A stretch of 10,019 nucleotides of DNA. It comes from Bacteroidota bacterium. Lineage in GTDB: Bacteria; Bacteroidota; Bacteroidia; Bacteroidales; UBA1556. This document shows, piece after piece, positions 7,691 to 10,019 of the stretch. The notes beneath the pieces were generated by a model. It did not search any database. It saw only the letters and a list, made by a program, of their open reading frames with translations, and was not told the DNA's origin. The stretch spans positions 1 to 10,019 of the forward strand of contig QMPB01000113.1 of assembly GCA_003648395.1 (NCBI GenBank), read 5' to 3'. Positions within the stretch are counted from its first letter, which is position 1. Every line of letters begins with the position of its first letter. Both the position numbers and the translations under genes were made by a program.

Positions 7691-7933
7691 CTATTGAATA
7701 ATTATTTTCTGAACACTATACGTATTCTCCCCTTTAATATGCATTATATAAACTCCTTTTGACAATTTATCTAAATTAAGTCGAAGAGTTTTTTTCGTTG
7801 TACTTATAGATGTATTATTACTAAATACCAATTTAGATTGATTATCGTAAATATCAATTGATATATCTTCTTGATATTCACTTTCAATCTCTATATTAAC
7901 TATAGCAGTAGTTGGATTTGGATAAACCTTAAC
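7691..7933 (-). other. T9SS type A C-terminal sorting domain
   Basis: The last 80 residues begin VVKVYPNPTTAIVNIEI, continue with SIDIYDNQSKLVFS and LNLDKLSKGVYIMHI, and end SVQKIIIQ. This is the usual order of the type A signal: YPNP motif, paired beta strands, L-x-x-L-x-x-GVY, and a short basic-hydrophobic end. The domain directs export through PorV and the T9SS translocon and is normally removed by the PorU sortase, often with attachment to anionic lipopolysaccharide. Confidence 0.92.
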
Positions 7934-10019
7934 AACATTACCATCTTCTGATTCATAAATTGACTCACAAATAACTAATTGTAAATTTGCTGTGTCTGAC
8001 CCAAAACAACCAATATTATCATAAACTGATACCCAAAAATTATTATTACCAAGAGGATAATCTGCAGTGTGAAGTGTTATTGTTTGAGTAGTATCTCCAG
8101 TACTCCACAAATACGAGCTCATATTTGGGCCAGCATCAAAAACATAATATGGAACAATAAAAATACAAACACTATCATCAGCAATCAGATTTGATGGAGC
8201 TTCTCTTACCTCTACTTTAGAAGAATCAACTATACTACAACCTATACTATTTGAAATTGTAACATAATAATCTGTAAAACCATATGGTAGATTTGAAGCA
8301 TTAATATTAATAATCTGATTTGTATCTCCATTAGACCATAAATAACTTGCATACCCACCTCCAGCATCCAATAATATTTGATTATTACTACACATAGCAG
8401 TATCAGAAGGCAAGCTACCAACTGGAATGGCATTAACAATAATAAACTGACTTGCACTAGTACTTAATGCTCCATCTGAAATTGTAACAATATATGCAGT
8501 AGTTGAAGAAGGAGCAACATTCACTATTTGCTGAGTACTGGAGAATCCTGCTGGACTAGAAGACCATTGGTAAGAATAATTTCCAGTTCCTCCAGAGCCA
8601 ACCGCTGTAAGTGTAATACTATCTCCTACACAAGTAATTGACTGACTTGCCAACATCAATCCTGACAAAGTACCACCTGTAACTGTAACTATAACAAAAT
8701 CAGAATCAGAACAAGAAGAAGCATTATCTACTAAATTTAAAGTAAATACTTGTGAAGATGTTAATGCAACTGTTGTTGGATTATTTATATTTGGATTAAT
8801 AAGCTTATTACTAGGCAACCAAGAATACGAATAATTACCTGAACCTCCTGTTCCACTACCCAATAAGTTGGCTATTCCTCCGCTACTAATCTGTTGATCA
8901 GAGCCTGCATTTGCAGTTGGAGATGAATTTACAATTATTGTTGTACTGTCTTCTGCCGAGCACTGTGCTTGATTTGTAAATAAATAACTTATTGTATAAA
9001 TACCTAAGCCAACACTAGATGGATAAAATTTATTACCAATCACTCCCTGACCAGAATACACTCCTCCATACGGTGTTCCTTCTGTTAGAATTACCTGAGA
9101 TTCCGCATCGCATGTTGATGCCAAGTCGGAAATATTTACAATAGGTAATGCATTAACAGTCACATTTTTAACAGTTATACCTACACAAGAATTTAATCCA
9201 ATATATGTATAAGTTATTGGAAAGACTCCAACACCTGATATTTGAGGGTCAAAAGTATTACCAACAACTCCTTGACCAACAAAAGTACCTCCAATCGGTG
9301 TAATTGAAGTCATTGCAACAGCTGATTCATCTTCACATAATTGTGAAACAATATTAAAATTGGTTATTGGACTTGGATTTACTATAATTCTTAAGCTATC
9401 AGTTATTGTAGTAGTATTATCAGAGATACTAATAATATAAGAAGTACTTACAGTTGGAAAAGTAGTAATAATTGAATTAGAAGAACTAAATCCTGAAGGG
9501 AAAGAAGTCCAACTATAATTAACAGTTCCATTTCCTCCTGTAGCGAGTGCAACAATTACAACAGAATCACCACTACAAATAGTATCTTTCGAACTTGTGA
9601 TACTTGCTAAGCTAAGGGGTCCTCCAGTAATATTTACTATCTTATCATCATTATTAATACAAGAAGTAGAATTATCAATAACACTAATATTAAATAAGGT
9701 TGAAGCTGTTAATACTACTGTCTGCGTTGATAAACTTGTAGGGCTTATAACTTGTGAAGTAGGTGTCCAAGTATAAGATGCAGTTCCTATTAGATTACCA
9801 ACTGTTGCCGACAGATTCGCTGTATTGTTATAATTAATTGTTGTATCATTTCCAGCATTTACTGTAGGCAATGAATAAACAACAACAGAATTTGAGGCTG
9901 AATCTGAACACCCACCAGAATTCGTAAATTTATATTGTATAGCATGATTTCCTGCACCTGCAAGAGTAGGATTAAACTGATTTGAAAGTTCAATTCCGCT
10001 ACCTGAAAAAATTCCTCCA
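7691..10019 (-). CDS. Large modular surface protein with Ig/PKD-like repeats and T9SS type A sorting domain (5' end off the right edge)
   Basis: The frame is open from the right edge to a TAG at 7691-7693, giving the last 775 residues. There is no start in view: the codon at 9869-9871 is a TTG inside the frame, and coding continues upstream of it in the same repeat style. The protein is a string of beta-sandwich-like modules of about 75-85 residues, rich in Ser, Thr, Asn and Gly. In order they are A1 (GG-x-F/Y-SG-x-G type, cut by the edge), B1 (PKD-like, NAGNDTT), C1 (CSGDS), A2, A3, B2 (NAGSDQQ), C2 (CVGDS), then D1 and D2 (SYLWSxGDTxQ). A T9SS type A sorting domain ends the protein, so it should cross the outer membrane by T9SS and be anchored or released at the surface. 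An adhesive or structural role is inferred from the modules; no catalytic domain is visible. It converges on tnaA and shares its terminator. Confidence 0.9.
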   Translation of the reverse strand, partial: GGIFSGSGIELSNQFNPTLAGAGNHAIQYKFTNSGGCSDSASNSVVVYSLPTVNAGNDTTINYNNTANLSATVGNLIGTASYTWTPTSQVISPTSLSTQTVVLTASTLFNISVIDNSTSCINNDDKIVNITGGPLSLASITSSKDTICSGDSVVIVALATGGNGTVNYSWTSFPSGFSSSNSIITTFPTVSTSYIISISDNTTTITDSLRIIVNPSPITNFNIVSQLCEDESAVAMTSITPIGGTFVGQGVVGNTFDPQISGVGVFPITYTYIGLNSCVGITVKNVTVNALPIVNISDLASTCDAESQVILTEGTPYGGVYSGQGVIGNKFYPSSVGLGIYTISYLFTNQAQCSAEDSTTIIVNSSPTANAGSDQQISSGGIANLLGSGTGGSGNYSYSWLPSNKLINPNINNPTTVALTSSQVFTLNLVDNASSCSDSDFVIVTVTGGTLSGLMLASQSITCVGDSITLTAVGSGGTGNYSYQWSSSPAGFSSTQQIVNVAPSSTTAYIVTISDGALSTSASQFIIVNAIPVGSLPSDTAMCSNNQILLDAGGGYASYLWSNGDTNQIININASNLPYGFTDYYVTISNSIGCSIVDSSKVEVREAPSNLIADDSVCIFIVPYYVFDAGPNMSSYLWSTGDTTQTITLHTADYPLGNNNFWVSVYDNIGCFGSDTANLQLVICESIYESEDGNVVKVYPNPTTAIVNIEIESEYQEDISIDIYDNQSKLVFSNNTSISTTKKTLRLNLDKLSKGVYIMHIKGENTYSVQKIIIQ
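7970..8431 (-). repeat. Two D-type Ig/PKD-like modules before the sorting domain
   Basis: Two neighbouring protein repeats of 75 and 79 residues (8207-8431 and 7970-8206) share a DAG stretch, SYLWSxGDTxQxI, YPxG or LPYG, an aromatic-V-x-V/I strand and an IGC near the end. Each has two Cys, 51 and 53 residues apart. They are distinct in sequence from the A, B and C modules upstream. Confidence 0.75.
8432..10018 (-). repeat. Higher-order protein repeat of A, B and C modules, period about 315 residues
   Basis: Reading in the protein direction the order is A1 (partial, about 9875-10018), B1 (9620-9874), C1 (9377-9619), A2 (9152-9376), A3 (8927-9151), B2 (8672-8926), C2 (8432-8671). Matching landmarks in A1/A3, B1/B2 and C1/C2 are all 315-316 residues (about 947 bases) apart, so a block of several modules was duplicated as a unit. 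Sequence has since diverged at the DNA level. Confidence 0.75.
8927..9376 (-). repeat. Tandem 225-base repeat (modules A2 and A3)
   Basis: Two 75-codon units adjoin exactly. Both carry TP-x-GG-x-F/Y, then GQGV-V/I-GN-x-F and G-x-G-x-x-x-I-T/S-Y, with Cys pairs 50 residues apart. The GVxGN stretch is still similar in DNA, at 9261 and 9036, which sets the 225-base period. Confidence 0.8.

Noticed and set aside
8242..8457. Minus-strand 71-codon Leu-rich frame inside the surface-protein gene
   Set aside because: It is a shifted frame over modules D1 and C2 with no support of its own.
9869..9871. TTG as the start of the right-hand surface protein
   Set aside because: The same frame continues upstream to the window edge with a typical A module (GG-x-F-SG, then a Cys and a V-rich strand). 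No signal peptide follows the TTG, so it is an internal Leu codon.

Overview
The window looks like chromosome from an AT-rich member of the Bacteroidota, probably free-living or marine. Four signs agree: a T9SS-type C-terminal sorting domain on a repeat-rich surface protein, a TonB-dependent receptor with an N-terminal carboxypeptidase-regulatory-like domain, promoter candidates matching the Bacteroidota form TAnnTTTG, and no recognisable Shine-Dalgarno sequences. No mobile element, CRISPR array, tRNA, rRNA or defence system was seen.

Layout. The left half is read leftwards (minus strand). A small single-pass membrane protein (5469-5933) is followed by a 1223-residue outer-membrane TonB-dependent receptor (1703-5374). 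Thirty bases further on comes a large secreted protein that runs off the left edge (1-1672). The receptor and secreted protein almost certainly share a transcript and form an outer-membrane/surface pair. The receptor has its own good promoter candidate (5421-5454) and the small membrane protein has another (5975-6008).

A 305-base AT-rich divergent region (5934-6238) separates that block from a rightward gene for tryptophanase (tnaA, 6239-7612), which makes indole, pyruvate and ammonia from tryptophan. The tnaA leader has a TAnnTTTG box and a 24-codon frame with no Trp codon, so an Escherichia-type TnaC switch is not apparent.

A 13-bp perfect hairpin (7639-7670) ends tnaA and can also end the convergent gene to its right. 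That gene (7691 to the right edge, minus strand) encodes the last 775 residues of a large modular exported protein. It is built of Ig/PKD-like modules in a visible higher-order repeat, with regularly spaced cysteine pairs, and ends in a T9SS type A sorting domain.

The genes fall into two themes: cell-surface machinery (receptor, secreted partner, surface adhesin-like protein) and tryptophan catabolism. Nothing in the sequence ties the two functionally, apart from a shared 8-base motif TTGTTAAA near the -33 positions of the receptor and tnaA promoters. I did not find a clearly new system. The best leads are the receptor/secreted-protein pair without SusD, the TTGTTAAA repeats, the tnaA leader, and the repeat and cysteine architecture of the surface protein.
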